Below are positions 1 to 14,355 of a stretch of DNA of 64,000 bases, in pieces. The notes under the pieces are model-generated. The model saw only the letters and a program-made list of their open reading frames with translations, searched no databases and was not told the origin of the DNA. Source of the DNA: Hydra vulgaris. Lineage: Eukaryota; Cnidaria; Hydrozoa; Anthoathecata; Hydridae. The stretch is from assembly GCF_038396675.1 (NCBI RefSeq), contig NC_088931.1, positions 39,030,001 to 39,094,000 on the forward strand, given 5' to 3'. How positions within the stretch are numbered: the stretch's first letter is position 1; each line of letters opens with the position of its first letter. The position numbers were made by a program, and so were the translations under genes.

Positions 1-299
1 ACTTTATAGTAAAGTGTTTTTTATCATAGAAAATAATAATAATTATATTGGATTTCTTTGTTACTTTGTCCTGAAGACATCTTTCACAGTAAGTATTGCT
101 TTAATGCCAATCATTTTTGTATTTTAAATTCAGTTTAAATAAAGTTCTTCACTATTAGCCTTATTAAATTTAATCACATTATAAGTTTTATAGGGTTGTG
201 ATACTATTTTATTTTCATTAAAATGAATTTAAAATTTATAGCTTAATCTGGATTTTGGTTAATGCAATTAAAAAGAGCATAATTTTTTTAAATAATGGA

Positions 300-1921
300 G
301 TGAGTAATATGAGTAATAATTTTTCAGATGCCAAAAAAGTACAAACGAGTGACAAGTCGGTTAAAGCCTGATGCTCATACAATAAAAGCTGCTGTGATGG
401 CTGTCGAATCTGGCAGTTTATCACTACGAGCAGCTGCACAAGAGTATACAATTTCAAAATCAAGTTTACAGCGGAAAATAAAGTTTAATAAAGAAACTTC
501 TTACAATATATTTTTAATACGACACAAGAAGATGAACTTTTAATATATCTTCGTCAAGCATCTAATATGCATTATGGACTTGATGTTAGAGAAACAAAGT
601 AACTTGCATATCAATATGCAATTAAAAATGACATTAAAATACCAGAAAACTGGAAAAAGAGTGAAACAGCTGGAACTGAATGGTTTTATTTATTCTTAAA
701 TCGTACAAAATTATCTATTTGTATGCCAGAAGCTACCAGCCTCAGTCGAACAACTAGTTTCAATTGCACAAATGTAGATACTTTCTTCAAAAACCTTGAC
801 AGAGTGCATATATATAATAACTTTTCTGCTGATTGCATTTACAATATTGATGAAACAGGTCTGACAACTGTTCATAAGCCAGTGAAAGTGATTGCTGGTA
901 AAGGAGTAAAGCAAGTAGGACAGGTAACTTCTGCTGAAAGGGGAACCCTAGTTACAATGGTGGGTTGCATTAATGCCCTTGGAAATTTTATTCCACCGTT
1001 TTTGATATTTCCTCGTGTCCACTTTTGTAGCCATATGCTTAAAGGTGCACCAACAGGTACAAAAGGTGATGCTAATCCTAGTGGATGGATAAATACAGAA
1101 ATTTTTTTAAAATGGTTTGATCATTTTGTGGAGTATGGACATCCTAGCAAGGATCATCCATTACTTTTAATAATGACAAACCACAAAACTCATATATCGA
1201 TTGAACTGATGGATAAAGCTAAGGAAAGCAATGTTGTGCTCTTGACATTGCCACCCCATTGCAGCCACAAACTCCAACCACTTATATCTTCTGCCTACCA
1301 TTGGACAGCAGAAGATATAAGGCCATTTCCAAAAGCGGGTGAAAAGGTGGCAAAGAGAAAAAGTGCAAAAAGCAAATGTTCTAGGTCTCTGGTATTGACT
1401 GACACACCAACAAGAAATGAACTAGTTGAAAGTTTATCAGAATGTAAAAGAAAAAAAAAAGATAAAGATAAGAAAAAGAAAAAAAGTTACCCCCTCAGAC
1501 ATCAACATAATTTTGACTCAATTTAAACATCAAGCAAACTGTTGAACAAAGTTACAAATGCATTTAGAATGGTATTTTATTTTTGTTAAACATAAATAAA
1601 TTTTGTGTATTGTTATGTTTTATAAGGAGTAGAATAAACAATAAAATAATGTTTAAAATTATTTGTTTCTATTTTTGTCCCATTTCACCCCAACCAATGT
1701 CCCATTTCAACCCAACATGGGGTGACATGGGACAAACTGGGTGTCACTTTGAAAAACCAAGCCCTTGAACTTAATTTGATGGTTAAATAATGGGTTTTGC
1801 AATAATTTAACATGACAATTCATTGGACTATAGTTTTAAACCGATTTGTATGGTTTCTGTGGAAAATTTAAAGCGCAGCACGCAAGCAAATTTTTTTGTC
1901 CCATCTCACCCCGTTCTCCCC
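300..1921 (+). mobile_element. pogo/Tigger-like DNA transposon 1, right part
   Basis: This is a Tc1/mariner-superfamily element of the pogo branch. The right terminal repeat is visible: read from the outside on the minus strand it begins GGGGAGAACGGGGTGAGATG, next to a TA dinucleotide at 1922-1923, the target expected for this superfamily. The same motif (GGGGTGA-ATGGGAC) recurs inside the end in both orientations near 1676, 1697 and 1720, which looks like subterminal transposase-binding sites. No left terminal repeat is visible in bases 1-300, so the left end lies upstream of the window or is lost; the start given is approximate. The terminal repeat is close to that of the element at 15474-18533. 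Confidence 0.8.
328..1526 (+). pseudogene. Broken pogo-like transposase (HTH_psq + DDE_1)
   Basis: The ORF at 328-543 begins MPKKYKRVTSRLKPDAHTIK and continues through LSLRAAAQEYTISKSSLQRK, a pipsqueak-type helix-turn-helix that in this family binds the transposon ends. A frameshift near 490-540 moves the reading into another frame, which has a stop at 599-601. From 723 the DDE_1 catalytic domain is open: NIDETG holds the first aspartate and SAERGTLVT is a family hallmark. The second catalytic aspartate, normally in a (D)NHxxH motif, is replaced: IMTNHKTH stands there. After HKLQPL about 60 residues usual in the family are missing and the text jumps to DIRPFPKAGEK and a lysine-rich tail. The protein cannot be an active transposase. 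Confidence 0.85.
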
Positions 1922-1923
1922 TA

Positions 1924-2084
1924 TTTGCCAGAATTCAGTGTCAGGTAGTGTTAATGTCTGTTAATTTGATTTTACTTTAGTCAATTTAGAACAAAGCAAA
2001 GTATGAATTTTACTATTTATAGTAACAATTAATAACAATTTTTAATTTAAATGATTTTAAATTTTTTTATAATTTCAAAAATAA

Positions 2085-2116
<32 letters not shown>

Positions 2117-3461
2117 GTTGCCTTTGTCATCGCTTGTTGAAAAATGTTTTACTGTTGAAACATGGTTTTAATTTTGTCAATTTAATATGATGTGAAATTT
2201 ACTCATTAATCATTAGTCAACAGTTAGAGAGAAGCTGGAGCTTAATTAAGAAATGCTGGAAATTTAATCAAGGTAAAAATAATTTTGTTTACTGGTAACA
2301 TAATAAAACCAGTTACTACTATTTAGTGCGGGTTTTTTTACTTTTTTTAACATGCTGCTCTGGAAACACTTTCTTTCTCTCCCTCTTTCTCTTAGATGAG
2401 GGGGAGAATTAATAAAACTTATGTAATTACTGAGCTCTTACGTATTTCTTAATACCACAATGGATAATAACCATTTATAAGAAATATTTTACGAGTTGCT
2501 TGCTGTTTTATGGTATAATTGTTCAAATTGTTTACCTATAATTGTCTTTTTGATTGTTCAAATATTGTAATAAATAAAATCTTTTTAGTCCAAGTATTTT
2601 ATTTGATAAAATATCTTATTAAGTCGTAGTGTTATATGCCAGTGTTACTACATTGTGTTGTCTAGCTTTTTTATAATCTTTTCTTTTTTAATTACTCTGG
2701 AGACAGTAATGTGTGCTTACAAATATTTTATGCTATACGCTATTGTTGCTGTGTTTTGTGTTGATAGACCTAGGCTGTTATAGCTATTTTTTTATACTTT
2801 ATATTTTCTGTAATATTATTATCCTAATTCTACTAACAATAAAATGCAAATAATACTTTTTTAATTAAAAATTGTGATTTTTTATTTATTTATTTTTTTA
2901 GGTATTCGCAGGCTTTACTTGACTTTCTTTTTCTGGTACCTGTGTTGTGACAGATTTTAAAAAGAACTTAACTAATGTTAATGCGGTCTTTATATTGTTA
3001 ACTATTAGCAATGACATTGCAGATAGGGAGTCAAAGTAAAAATATTATTTATAGATAAATTTGTATTTAATTTTTTAGATAATATATAAAGTTATTAATG
3101 TGTTTTTGTTATTAATAATTTAATTACTCATAACCCGTATTAGGGGTTACTTACTGCTAGATTTTTATTGTTACTGTTGTAAATTTCTACTGTTATTATT
3201 ATATTTGTAGTTATTATTGTTATTACAACTGTTATTACTACAATGATTATTACTATATTACACAGGTCAACAAAAAATTTTTTTTTTCTGGTGCCGTGCA
3301 AACTATTTATTTTTTGTATAGCATTTCCCATTTTGATTTCAAATATGCAACTCATTCTTCACCATCACGTCAAGTTGTAAAGATAGTTGTAAACATTTAT
3401 AAAAATTGCACTTTTAATTAAAGTGCAAAAGCGAATTTAAAAAATCGCGAAAAAAATCATA
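1924..3461. other. Non-coding AT-rich stretch
   Basis: No gene or element is recognised here. There is a T-run near 2092-2115 and short low-complexity tracts. The short ORF on the minus strand at 3140-3355 is made of ATT/ATC-type repeats and is not convincing. Confidence 0.5.
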
Positions 3462-3622
3462 TAGTTGGGCCGGTAATGGTACCAACAGTTTATAAAACAG
3501 TTGGCTAAGTGTTGGTAAAAGCGTTACGTTTTTTTCACGGTAAAAACTAAATAGCCAACTGTTGGCCCAAATGTAGCTAATAGTTGGTTATTAGGATCGG
3601 GTAAACTACTTACCAACAAAAT
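3462..3622. repeat. Possible foldback element with TTGG/CCAA motifs
   Basis: The words CAGTTGGCTAA (about 3500) and TAGCCAACTG (about 3551) are inverted copies. CCAACAGTT, AACTGTTGG and TAGTTGGTTA recur on both sides. The block could fold on itself and may be a small MITE, but I see no clear target duplication. Confidence 0.35.
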
Positions 3623-5364
3623 TAGTAAAAGTTGCTTGGTGCGGAAATAATGGTTTAAATTTTTTCGTCTATCATAGTTAAAGTTATAATATGCTGTACA
3701 TCAACTTCCTTGATTAAAACAATTGTCTTCCAATAAAACAGGTACAGAGCATGTTTATATATTTTTAGTAGAAGCCATTTTTGGCTCATATTCCGAGAGC
3801 TTTTTGTTGAAGTTTGAGATCCCTGCAATAATAAGCTGAAGATGGTTTCAAATATCTTCATTTTGATTATTTCTTTGTTGTTTATTTAGAGTTTTTTATT
3901 AAATATTAAAATGTTTATTTTAAAAATTTTTACGAGCTGTAACCTAGAAATTCACTGCTATCTCTTTATTTCTTATTGGTTGGATGTTTTATCGGTTTAG
4001 CATAATTTTATTGTTTTCAGGAATAATACAGTATTATGGTAATGTCTCAAAACTAATAAGGTGAAAGTTCATAATTATATACTGTTATAGAGTTTAAAGT
4101 TTTAGCATCAAAGGAATTGAACAATGATCAATGAGTTCCAAATGCTTTTTGAGCGCTTGTTCTGAAGTAACTAGAAGCAATAAAAAAATATTTTCAAAAC
4201 TCTAATCTAGAAAAAAGTTATAATAAAGTAGAACCAAAGTTTTTTTAATTTTATGCCCTCTTAAATTTATTCTTGTCGATAAACAATACCGTGAAACGTA
4301 GTTGTGATAAATAAAATTTAAAAATGCAGTCAATTTTTTAACCGCAGGATAAATACCATTCCGGCGTTCAATGATATATAATTTCAAGCGGTTGGTCCTA
4401 ATAGTTTTAAACATTATGATTGGAAACAAACTTTATTTTTTACTCAAAATAACACTGTTCTCTTCGTTGGAAGTACTTTTAAAACGTAATATATATATAT
4501 CTACTATAACGTATTTATTTAAGCATATGCTCACTTTTTTTGCTTATCTTAATCCATACGGCTTTTTCAGAAAAAAAAGAAAAAAACAAAGAATAATGAA
4601 TGATAAGATTACTGCCCCATGCCAAACCCTTAGTCGATGTAGCAGCGCTCCGCTGCGGGTCAGGCTATTTGTAAGTCGGTGTATGTACTGAAGTCCCCGG
4701 CAGCAGGCTATTTCAGTATGACGTCACACTGCTCACCTAAATCAGCAGTATAAGATATAAACCAAATTAATTTTTCACTCAGAAATAACGCTCCATTTTT
4801 TGTTAAAATTATTCGTACAAAATGCAACATAAAAGAGTTTTTCTTTATTTATGTATTGGCATCGTAGTATTTAAGTTACTTAAGAAATAAAAATAAACTT
4901 GAAGTTCTTTAAAATAATAAATAAGAGTTTAAAAAAATATTTTTTGGCAAACTTGTTTTAAAATAAAATATACATTCTGAGCTATGTATACTTTAAATTA
5001 TGACTGTCATTTTCAAAACTTTAAAATGTGAGAAATGTTTTATATGGTTTCACTACCATTCGACCCAGAATGCATTAGTTTAAGTGCTAATTTGCATCAG
5101 AATGAACCTGCGTAAGTGCCAACTTGCATAAGAAAATTGCTCAAGTGCAAATCTGCATAAATGCAAACAGGTATTAATGCGCCTAACAACTTCTAAAACA
5201 TTTAAGTACGTGCAAATACGAGCAAGTGAAATCTAGTTACAAAACGGTTATTATAAGTCTAATTTTTTGTTTATTCAGCACATTCTTTGCAATCTTAATC
5301 CTTACCCACTAAAGATAAAAAAGAATTTCAAAAAAAGTGAGCTACTCTATATCAGCCTTTTTTT
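3623..5364. other. Non-coding stretch with a GC-richer patch
   Basis: No gene is recognised. The patch 4610-4735 is clearly richer in G+C than its surroundings and contains CAGGCTATTT twice (about 4662 and 4704). Around 5080-5180 a degenerate unit of roughly 35 bases built on AAGTGC-AA-TTGCAT is repeated three or four times. Confidence 0.45.
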
Positions 5365-5467
5365 TTTTTTTTTGCGCAGAAGTAGAGGTTAGCAGAAACG
5401 AATAGAAAAAACTGAATTTAAATTTTTTTATTCATTTCTGCTAACCCCAACTTTTGCACAAAAAAAG
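5365..5467. repeat. Imperfect 100-bp hairpin, MITE-like
   Basis: The left arm (5365-5410) contains GCGCAGAAGT-GAGGTTAGCAG, and the right arm (5424-5467) contains its reverse complement with a few mismatches (CTGCTAACC-CAACTTTTGC). Both arms end in runs of T/A. There are no coding features. Confidence 0.5.
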
Positions 5468-7306
5468 CGGATAACATCTTCATGTATAGCTTCATGTTTT
5501 TTTCCTACTTTTTCAATAGATTATTTGCGCAAAAATTGAAATTGATGAATAACATAGAAATGCATAAAGGACATATATACACTTAAATAAGCAAACAAAC
5601 ATACGTTTGTTTTTTTATATATAAATTATTAAAAAAAAAATGCATCCTAAACCCAAAGCTAAAAGTATGCATATTATTCTTAATCTTTTCTGTATTTTTT
5701 ATTCTTCTTTGTATTTTAGTTTAATAACTTAGGTATTGATTTTAACTGATCCCTAAGACTACTTAAAGAATATGAAAGACTATTAACAATGATGGAAAAA
5801 TGAGAGGAGGCTTTTATATTACAACTTACATACATCAAATGATGGTTTATGGTTGTGACAGAGCACAGTCGTAGTTGCCTTGTAAATTTATTTTGATGTC
5901 AAAATATGGTTTATTTTTTTGTGAGTACGCGCGTCTGTGTTTATGTGTATACACCCAACAATTATTGATATATGCATAAATTTTTTAGCTTGCGAAAAAA
6001 TTCTATAATTCTAATCAAAGCAAAATATTTTTTTTGATTTAAAAGAAAAAAAAAACATTTAACATTTTTTTTAATTTAAAAGGAAAAACTTTTTATTGCC
6101 ACAAGAAATGTTATTTAATAAAAAATGTCAAAGATTATTTCTATTTTAAATGCTTTTGAAATGTCGAAATCTTTATTGCTAACGCAATCATGTTGCCCTA
6201 ACTAATTTATATTTGTTGAAAATGTAAATAGAAAAATATTGAAAAACAAATTTTTATTATTTTATGTTATATACAAAACATAAAGCTCTGTGAAAGTATC
6301 TGTTTCATTTAAATAAAAACACAAATTATTTCCTAAAATATTCCTTTGAGAATAGAGAATCAGCAAAAATCTGAATCAACAGCTACTGCAACAAAGATTT
6401 TTGGCTCTTTAAACGAAATTCTTTATAATCTTTACAATGCATTTAAATTGGATGACTTTTTTTTCAAATTTTTTGCTTAAACATTGTCTATAAATATGAA
6501 ATAAATGGTTAATAGTTTTCTTTAATATTGCTTCCTTAGAAATCTTATTTAATAATAATAAATTTAATAAGAATAAATTCTTTTTACTTAAGTAGGTAAG
6601 TTTTACATAAATAAAAAGAACTTAACTGACTCAACTATTAATTTATTAATGAGCTTATAAATAATGCAAATATTGCATGAGAAAATACATGTTTCGACAT
6701 CTTGACGCCTATAACACGCAGTTTAGTGTATTCTTACTATTTTTGTATTCAATTCTTTTTTTTTGTTTTTGTTTTTTGATGGTCCATTAGGTACTCTAGA
6801 TAATTTAATGATCTTATTACGGAGCACAATAGCATTTAATGAGAAATCTCTTAGCTGCCATCCTCATTGCTGTTATGGCCAGGTCGGGCATTTAATTATG
6901 GACCTATTGACTCCAAAAACAGCACTCTAACAGAGTCGTAACTTTTGTATATAAAAATATTCATCACATAAACCATATAAAACTCAACAAATTTAAAAAT
7001 TTGCATTGTTTAAAAACGTCTATCAAATTAAAGTTATTACTTTTAACCAGCGACAACTTATTACCTAAAGCTGATATTGTTGCAACTTATTACCGCTATA
7101 TATTTCTTCTTTCATTTTTAAGTAATTTAGAAGAAATGCAAGTGTCTTCAATAAATATTTTATTCTCAACTAAAAATAAAAAAATAAAAATCGTTTTAAA
7201 TCATTTTTAAACTTCTCAAATTTATAATGAAAATGTAAATAAATAATTAGATTAACTTTTTTACTTATAAATATGAATATATATATATATATATAGATTT
7301 TTTGTT
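5468..7306. other. Non-coding AT-rich stretch
   Basis: No recognisable gene. It holds poly-A/T tracts and short TA runs, including a (TA) tract just downstream of the peptide gene at about 7276-7294. The ORF at 7001-7210 is low in complexity and unrecognised. Confidence 0.45.
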
Positions 7307-7549
7307 TTATTGCTTAACGTAAAGTAAAAAGTCAGATACATCTTTGCACGCGTTAAAACATTGATACTTTGAAACTGAACAAATCTGAAATTCTTTCATT
7401 TCTCCAGCATGTGCTGAACAGGCATCAAATTCTGACGTGCATTTGTAGTCGCAGGATACATCGTCACCAAGGGGTCGACTTCTCACTGTTTTAACGTGTT
7501 GTACGATCAGCAATGTCATTAAACAAATGGACGTTGTTAAACTCATCAT
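7307..7549 (-). CDS. Small secreted six-cysteine peptide
   Basis: The predicted product is 80 residues. It starts MMSLTTSICLMTLLIVQHVK, a hydrophobic signal peptide with likely cleavage around residues 24-26 (after VRS). The mature part carries six cysteines in a symmetric spacing, CX3C-X6-C-X12-C-X6-CX3C, suggesting three disulphides in a compact, possibly helical, secreted peptide. The stop codon overlaps AATAAA (7306-7311 on the minus strand), a tight polyadenylation arrangement that argues for a real gene end. Immediately upstream of the start is TCTAG, which could be a splice acceptor (cis or trans), so a 5' non-coding exon is possible. I do not recognise the family: the spacing does not match the eight-cysteine hydramacin type as I know it. 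Antimicrobial, signalling or venom-like roles all remain possible. Confidence 0.6.
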   Translation of the reverse strand: MMSLTTSICLMTLLIVQHVKTVRSRPLGDDVSCDYKCTSEFDACSAHAGEMKEFQICSVSKYQCFNACKDVSDFLLYVKQ

Positions 7550-10367
7550 TTTCTAGACATTCAAAAACATAAATATTTGGAATAATATTATCAAATTGAT
7601 CACGCATCAATTTAACTATTCATCAAATTAATTATCCAATTAATCGCGCATGCTATTGTGTTTTGCAAGCAGATTAACTTAAGTTTTATTGTAAATAATT
7701 TAAAAGTTTAATAAAATTATCATTTAAAACAATAAATATCAATAGATTGATTTTGTTGAATAACAGTTTATATATATACAAATTATATCTAAATTTTGAT
7801 TTGACCTCACCTTAGTGTATACATAATGTTTTTTATTGTACCCATCAAAGTTCAAAATAAATAAATAAACACTTTAATAAATAAATAAATACACATAATA
7901 ACACAAAATTTGCAAATAACACTAAAAAGTAAAAATAAAAAATAAAAAATAAAGATATAAATAACAAAAAAAAAAAAAATTAAACAATTAATAAAAAAAA
8001 CTGCACAAAATAAATAAATAAACACTTTTGAACCTACCAGCATTTATAACCAAAAGATGTAATGATATTGAATAGTTGCAGATACTCCAATATTTTATCG
8101 TTGTTAGAAATTTCTTTAATAATGTCATTTAATTCAAGTCTCGAGTTTTATTGGATTGCGGAGTTCAAAAAGCCTACTTTTTCTTTTGTTGTCTATTAAA
8201 CACTTAAACTAAGAATATATATCTCTATTGTACGTTACCACAATGAAAATGTAAATAAACAATCTTTTAATTTATTTATTACGTAAAGTGATTAATTTTT
8301 ATTCCATAAAGGTAAATTTTTTACTTTTTTATTTGCAGTTACAGTTTAATTCGTGACCGACATAAACAATAAATCACTTGAACGTGCTTATCTAAACACG
8401 CTTTCCTGCTTTCTTTTATCTTTCTGTTTTGTTTAATAATCAAATCGAATGAGATCTTTCCGAAATCGAAACTATTCACTAAGGGATATTGTGCGATCTC
8501 AGAGCGGCATCTTAAAAATACGAAGCTTTCTCGGACCCTTTTGCTTCAAAAACTTCAATCTTTTAGAAATTAGTTATCAACCATAAGCTAATTCGAGACA
8601 GTTTTATCGTAAGTTTGGGAGTTACAGTTAATTTACGGTAAATAGTTTTTTCACGTAACGCAGTAAAAATATATATATAAAATTATTTTGATCGAGATAA
8701 AAGCAGTTGCGAAATAAACCAACATTTTATAAGGTGTTTAAAAATAAACATTTGAAAGGGTGTATGAAAACAAACATTTGATAGGGTATACACAAATCTG
8801 AGAATCAATAACTTGTTTCCCGTCGATTCAGCACGCAGCGTTAAAAATCCGTTATTTTAATAAATAACAACGATGTCAATAATGAAGCCTTGCTTTATTA
8901 TTAATATTCCTTTTTTTTTTAAATTTTTCAGCATTTTTGTTGCATATAAAAATGATAATCCAAAAACAAAAAACCAATTTTTGATAAACCACTTAAACTA
9001 CTTTTAAATGCTTTTGCACTTTTAACCTGAGCTATTCTAGTTTCAAACAAACTAGCTGTAGAGTATTTTTTTTTTTCTTCGGAATCTCATAGTTCTCAAG
9101 CTCATAATGCTAAAAAAAATTTTTTTTAGATAATATAGGGACTTAGACACCCGCTATTCTTAATATCCTCTGCTTAAATATATCCAAATCCTAAAGAATA
9201 TTCCCGAAGAATCAACAACACGTTTTAAAATTGTAGTAAAAACATTGTATTTGTATAGTGCGGTGAACCAGTTTATAATAATATTATTGTAAACTTTCAA
9301 AATTGTTTTAATAACAATCATCTTGAAATTTAAAGTCCAACTTGAGATAATATTTTTATATTAAGAAAAAATTAAATATGTGAAAGAATATTACCTACGT
9401 AAAGAAATAAGTTTCTTGGGAAAATTAACCCATTAATCATTTACTTGTAAAACATTAATAATTTTATATAATCTGTTAGAGTGTATTAAAATTACTTTTT
9501 TTTTTAAATATTGTACTTAACAACATGATTTTTAGACTTTAAAGTGCCTAAACCATTTGGTGATAGAGATGCACAGAGGTTTTTTTAATACTTAGAGAAA
9601 AATAATTTGGTGTACCTCTTGAAAATAGTATTACATATATATAATGACAATTATTTTCAGCTAAAATTGAGCCTAAAATTGCAAGACAACGTTTTAAAAT
9701 TAAAATACAAAAAGAACATATTCTGGTTGAATTTTGTTGCTCATCATTGAGAGAAACAACAAAAAGTATTTGAAGCTCAAGAATAGAAGGCTTGCAGTAT
9801 TCGCTATTATTTTTTAGTTTACAAATTTTATTTTTATTTGTTTGAAAATTTAAAATCGTGCTACTATGTTTCATACGCTATATATACCAGATCGCGAAAA
9901 TTTTTTCGGAAAAAACAATTTATTGCAACAAATATTACAAAGTTCACTATGACTCTCACAACTAATATGTATTAAATATTAAATGTAAAAAACAGATGTT
10001 AATCCAGGTAATACAAATACAATATAAAAAATACTTATTGTTATATGCCAAAATTAAAAAAAAAAAGAAATGAGATAAATATAAGTGCATTACTAATTTA
10101 TTAAAATTCAAAAGCGTCTAAAAAAATGAAATTTAAAGACAAGCATTTCTGGGTGATACTTGTGGTCCGAAAATAACCGTAATTTCAATATTTGGCGTCG
10201 CCAAACCGACAAATAAAGAAAGGTAATATTCATCCGACCAGGTTATTTTGTGTTAACATTGTCGTAAAACATAATAAAACTTTTTTTATAAAATTTTTAC
10301 CCAGCAATATTAAAATTATTATTGCGGTTGTGACTTTTTAATAATATACTTTCAAGATTGCTAAACG
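7550..10367. other. Non-coding AT-rich stretch upstream of the peptide gene
   Basis: No confident gene. Directly upstream of the peptide gene (7570-7650) are repeated words such as ATCACGCAT and ATTAATCGCGCAT that might be regulatory. A/T tracts dominate 7850-8000 and 8900-9150. The minus-strand ORF 9548-9874 (108 aa) is longer than the background but matches no family I know. Confidence 0.4.
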
Positions 10368-10500
10368 GTCTTGTCACAGAGCACCGCAGAGGAACATTTT
10401 ACTAGGAAATTCACGCCTCCTTCATTACCTATAGCGCAAAATATGCCCAGAGCTTGCTTTGAACCCTAGATCTCTTGATTCTAAAGCAAGCGCTATAACT

Positions 10501-10503
<3 letters not shown>
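10368..10503 (-). repeat. tRNA-derived SINE, copy 1
   Basis: Read on the minus strand the element begins with a tRNA-like head: GTTATAGCGCTTGC resembles an A-box region, and 30 bases later GGTTCAAAGC resembles a B box. A body follows that contains GGAGGCGTGAA and GCGGTGCTCTGTGACAAGAC. The same body occurs at 31209-31344 and, more diverged, at 14222-14355, which supports a dispersed SINE family. The 5' end abuts a long (TA)n tract. Confidence 0.6.

Positions 10504-10581
<78 letters not shown>
10504..10581. repeat. (TA)n microsatellite
   Basis: About 39 TA units. The YIYI-type open frame over it is not a gene. Confidence 0.95.
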
Positions 10582-10589
<8 letters not shown>

Positions 10590-10864
10590 TGATCTTTTAA
10601 TAATACAACATTACTTTAAACAATACAAGAACACAGCTAATAATACAAAAATCATTAATAGTTACTTTCATGTAAGCAGTTCTCTTAAATTTTGAGCAAA
10701 AAATTTAAAATTTTATCCAACAACAAAGTAATAGATGTTTTAGGTCTTTAAACCTTCGTAACTTGTTTCTATTAAGAAATTGCTCGTCGATCGGCGCAAA
10801 AGCTCAATGTTTCAACTAAATCCATGTTCCAAACAGTTTTTATACTGTAACCATAACCAATCAA

Positions 10865-12265
10865 AACCCTGTCTTACACTTAAGGCCGGATCAAGATTTT
10901 AGGGCCGGGTGCAAAAAATATTTGAGCACCCCATTCCTAAAACTATATATTTAAAAATGAATGCAACAAAACATGAAATTAATTTTTTATTTATGAAAAT
11001 TTTTTTCTTGCTTTCACATTGGCAAAGTAGTTACTACAAATTCAAAATTTATACTTTGTAACTGAGTTCTTTCAATTGTCATTAACTTAAATGACCATTT
11101 AGTATTAAGGAACGGAGATTATTTTTCTCCGCAGACTCATAAGCAGGAAACCTTTGTTAAAGCACATTTTCAATTTGTCTATGTTAGGGAATAAGTGTTT
11201 AATTCTAACTTGTCACTGCCACTTAAATTGCAACAAGATTCTGTGACAAAGCTCCTTCATAAAAGCAACTTTCAAAATGTTCATTTTCTTTAAAAGTTCT
11301 GTAACTTTATTTTATGTTTTCATCTTTATTCAAAATAATTGATTCTCAAGATCTCAAGAAAGTAGTTTGTACGTAGAATTCGAATAGAAATGACTTCTGC
11401 TGACCACCTTCTTCCACTCAGGCCTTTGATGTAACTTTCTTCCACTTACCTGCACCACTGATAAGACCTGAGCAAATTATCTGTTATCTGTAAGTGAAAG
11501 AAGTACAGAAATTATACAGACATTCAGAATCAAAAAAATTAAATGCAATCTCACAGCTACCAATATCGTTCACGCCAACTTAATTTAAAAAGTGTGCTGC
11601 CAAAGGAATAAAAATCAACGTTTTGATTCTCATTTTTCAGTTGTGCTTGCTGGTCATTATATTTTCCAGACGTGTTAGATGCATTATCATATGACTAACC
11701 ACAAGCATCATTCATCTTTAAGCCAAGCTCTCATATTGTATGGTTTTTACAAGTGAGTCAAAGTGTGCAGTGTCAGCAGTCAACAATCAGTGAAAAGTAT
11801 TTATCTTTGGAAACTTCTCTACCAATAGATTGCAGAATATTTTTTGTCATTATGATGACTATTTTCTGATAAATTGTCAATGAAATGTATGAACCATTTC
11901 CTCTGCCCTGAATTTCTCTGTTTTCTTAGTGTTTATCAAAGAATGGGTTAAATTTTGAAAAGAACTCCAAGGCCCTGAGAAAGTTGCCATCACTGAAGGC
12001 GTCTATTTTTTCTGAGTCATCTCTAAGAGCTAGACCTCGAATGCACAAAGACTTCAAGCATTCAACAGCCCTTCTTAGAAAATTCCTTTCAGTAACAATT
12101 TTCATCCGCCAACTACTGTTTAAAATAAATCAATTTTTTCTTTTATTGTAACTTTTCTAAAATAGCACTGGTCATCATCAGTATGCTGTTTGCTTTGCTC
12201 ATGTCTCTGAATAGAATGCTGTCAATGTCACCAATCATCGAATCCAGATCTAAAGTTGTCATCTG
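10865..12265 (-). pseudogene. ZMYM1/DUF4371-type hAT transposase relic
   Basis: The minus strand, read across many frameshifts and stops, gives pieces in the order of the ZMYM1-like hAT family. GFDDWCHW lies near 12210 (TTF/zinc-finger region). FSDGNFLRALEFFSKFNPFF lies near 11950. SYDNASNTSGKYNDQQAQLK lies near 11640 and contains the conserved second acidic residue of the RNase H-like fold. RRWSAEV lies near 11390 and corresponds to the family motif TRWSA. The left border (10865-10940) contains GGCCGGATCAAG and GGGCCGGGTGC, typical of the non-coding end of such elements. No intact reading frame or clear target duplication is visible. Confidence 0.65.
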
Positions 12266-12544
12266 AATTTTGAAAAAAGCAGCAGAAAATATTTTTCCAG
12301 TTGATGGTGAATGAATAAGCCAGTCTTGTAAATTTTGTTATATTTTAATTTGAAAGAAAAATAGTTCAGAGAGCAGTACCTTAAATACGGTTTTGTCACT
12401 TTTATAACATAATTCATATTATGGCCATAACATAAGTTGTGCTCTTTCAGCCTTTCACTATTAAAAAAAAAATGAACATGCGTAATACATAAAAAAGTTA
12501 AAATATACATATGACTAAAACAAACTGGAAGCCGTAAAGCCAAC

Positions 12545-14182
<1,638 letters not shown>

Positions 14183-14221
14183 TATTTTAATTTATTTATT
14201 TGTATAAATTTTAAAAAATTT

Positions 14222-14355
14222 ACTGAGCATTGCAAAAGCAAATTTAACGAGGAGGTTCACATCACCTTCCTTTTTACGTTTATGGCGAAAGCAAACATTG
14301 AACTTTGGATCTCTAGGTTTTGAAGTCAATGTTTTCAAGTAAAACGCGCTCAAAA
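14222..14355 (-). repeat. tRNA-derived SINE, copy 2 (diverged)
   Basis: On the minus strand it shares with copies 1 and 3 the layout GAGCGCG-TTTAC, then CTAGAGATCCAAAGTTCAA, then AAGGAAGGTGATGTGAACCTCC. The box motifs are more decayed than in copy 1. It lies next to the CA microsatellite, as the other copies lie next to simple repeats. Confidence 0.4.

Noticed and set aside
4371-4691. 106-aa plus-strand ORF.
   Set aside because: Low-complexity translation with no recognisable domain, crossing an abrupt base-composition change.
9548-9874. 108-aa minus-strand ORF.
   Set aside because: Longer than most background ORFs but no signal, domain or gene-end evidence; kept only as a note in the regional entry.
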